Shown here: positions 63,568-64,000 of the stretch, in pieces
How the letters are laid out: the number at the start of each line of letters is the position of its first letter
Numbering within the stretch: the stretch's first letter is position 1
Assembly: GCA_041661445.1 (NCBI GenBank)
Contig: JBAZUK010000005.1
Span: 62,001-126,000 of the forward strand
Length of the DNA stretch: 64,000 nucleotides
Reading direction: 5' to 3'
Origin: JBAZUK01 sp041661445
GTDB taxonomy: Bacteria > Chlamydiota > Chlamydiia > Chlamydiales > SM23-39
Position numbers and translations under genes: made by a program
The notes under the pieces: model-generated
Told to the model about the DNA's origin: nothing
Seen by the model: the letters and a program-made list of their open reading frames with translations, nothing else
The model's database searches: none

Positions 63568-64000
63568 ATGACAGCAAAACAACAAATAGACGTAACAATT
63601 AAAGATTTATTACAAGCTGGAGCTCATTTTGGGCATCAAAAGAGAAGATGGAATCCGAAAATGAAAAGGTTCATCTTTGAAGAAAGAAGCGGTATCTACA
63701 TAATAGATCTTGCCAAGACAATGCAGCAAATTAGAAGTGCGGTTGAGATTATTAAAGATACTGTCACACAACATAAATCTATCCTATTTGTCGGAACAAA
63801 GAAACAAGCAAAAACAGTTATCAGAGAATGCGCTGAGAAATCAGGTGAATATTATGTTTGCGAGAGATGGCTTGGCGGAATGTTAACCAACCTGACTACT
63901 ATCAGAAAATCAATTAAGACATTAGAGAAAATTGAAAAGAGAATAGCGACCGGCGGAGAAGGATTAACAAAAAAAGAACTTTCTGAATTGACAAAAGAAC
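63568..64000 (+). CDS. rpsB: 30S ribosomal protein S2 (5' part; runs off the window)
   Basis: The first 144 codons are visible: MTAKQQIDVTIKDLLQAGAH, then FGHQKRRWNPKMKRFIF, IYIIDLAKT, ILFVGTKKQAK and ERWLGGMLTNLTTI. These are all typical of bacterial S2. AAAGG lies about 5 bases before the ATG. The gene continues past the window edge; tsf and pyrH would be expected downstream if Chlamydia order holds. Confidence 0.97.
   Translation, partial: MTAKQQIDVTIKDLLQAGAHFGHQKRRWNPKMKRFIFEERSGIYIIDLAKTMQQIRSAVEIIKDTVTQHKSILFVGTKKQAKTVIRECAEKSGEYYVCERWLGGMLTNLTTIRKSIKTLEKIEKRIATGGEGLTKKELSELTKE

Overview
The window looks like a chromosomal segment of a very AT-rich member of the Chlamydiae outside the Chlamydiaceae. 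Several neighbourhoods match gene order I recall from Chlamydia: groEL paralogue near a thiol peroxidase; eno near rsbU; mutL next to pepP; lipA next to lpdA; glgC next to a metallophosphoesterase; a secA/psd/mnmE/nth group; an AgX-1-type pyrophosphorylase followed by gpsA; and a giant PBP2 gene facing tRNA-Gly/rpsB. This assignment rests on remembered synteny and protein features, with no database search.

Layout. 0-7.5 kb: GroEL paralogue, a potassium uptake pair (trkA/trkH) with an isochorismatase-like hydrolase, tRNA-Arg, a metallo-beta-lactamase-fold hydrolase, a 2-Cys peroxiredoxin and a small unknown gene. 7.7-9.8 kb: three tandem paralogues of an unrecognised soluble family, closed by a strong terminator. 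9.9-17 kb: eno/rsgA/rRNA-methyltransferase operon, rsbU, an outer-membrane barrel gene and a DXD glycosyltransferase. 17-31 kb: CCA/poly(A) polymerase, mutL-pepP, two type II pseudopilin-like genes, an OPT transporter, an Inc-like membrane protein with an Arg/Ser-rich tail, glgC with a phosphoesterase, and lipA-lpdA. 31-45 kb: zinc-ribbon membrane protein, another small Inc-like gene, secA, psd, then an accessory patch (DUF4143-type ATPase and secreted LRR protein) wedged against nth-mnmE, a secreted helical-repeat protein and ruvA-ruvC. 45-54 kb: waaF-like glycosyltransferase, a glycosyltransferase/UDP-sugar pyrophosphorylase fusion, gpsA, nnrD, a multi-spanning small membrane protein, a TPR protein and a SulP transporter. 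54-64 kb: a small exopolysaccharide-export locus (UDP-glucuronate 4-epimerase, Wza-like, Wzz/Wzc-like with a degenerate kinase domain, UDP-xylose synthase), PBP2, tRNA-Gly and the start of rpsB.

Most striking are signs of recent remodelling around effector-like genes. In two places an accessory gene sits between the intact 3' end of a housekeeping gene and a decayed second copy of that same 3' end: nth with the LRR gene, and nnrD with a small multi-spanning membrane protein gene. At nth, a further gene (the ATPase) appears to have inserted between the decayed nth end and a 29-bp element that lies just past the intact nth gene. The three-member family at 7.7-9.8 kb and the Inc-like proteins are the best candidates for undescribed host-interaction genes.
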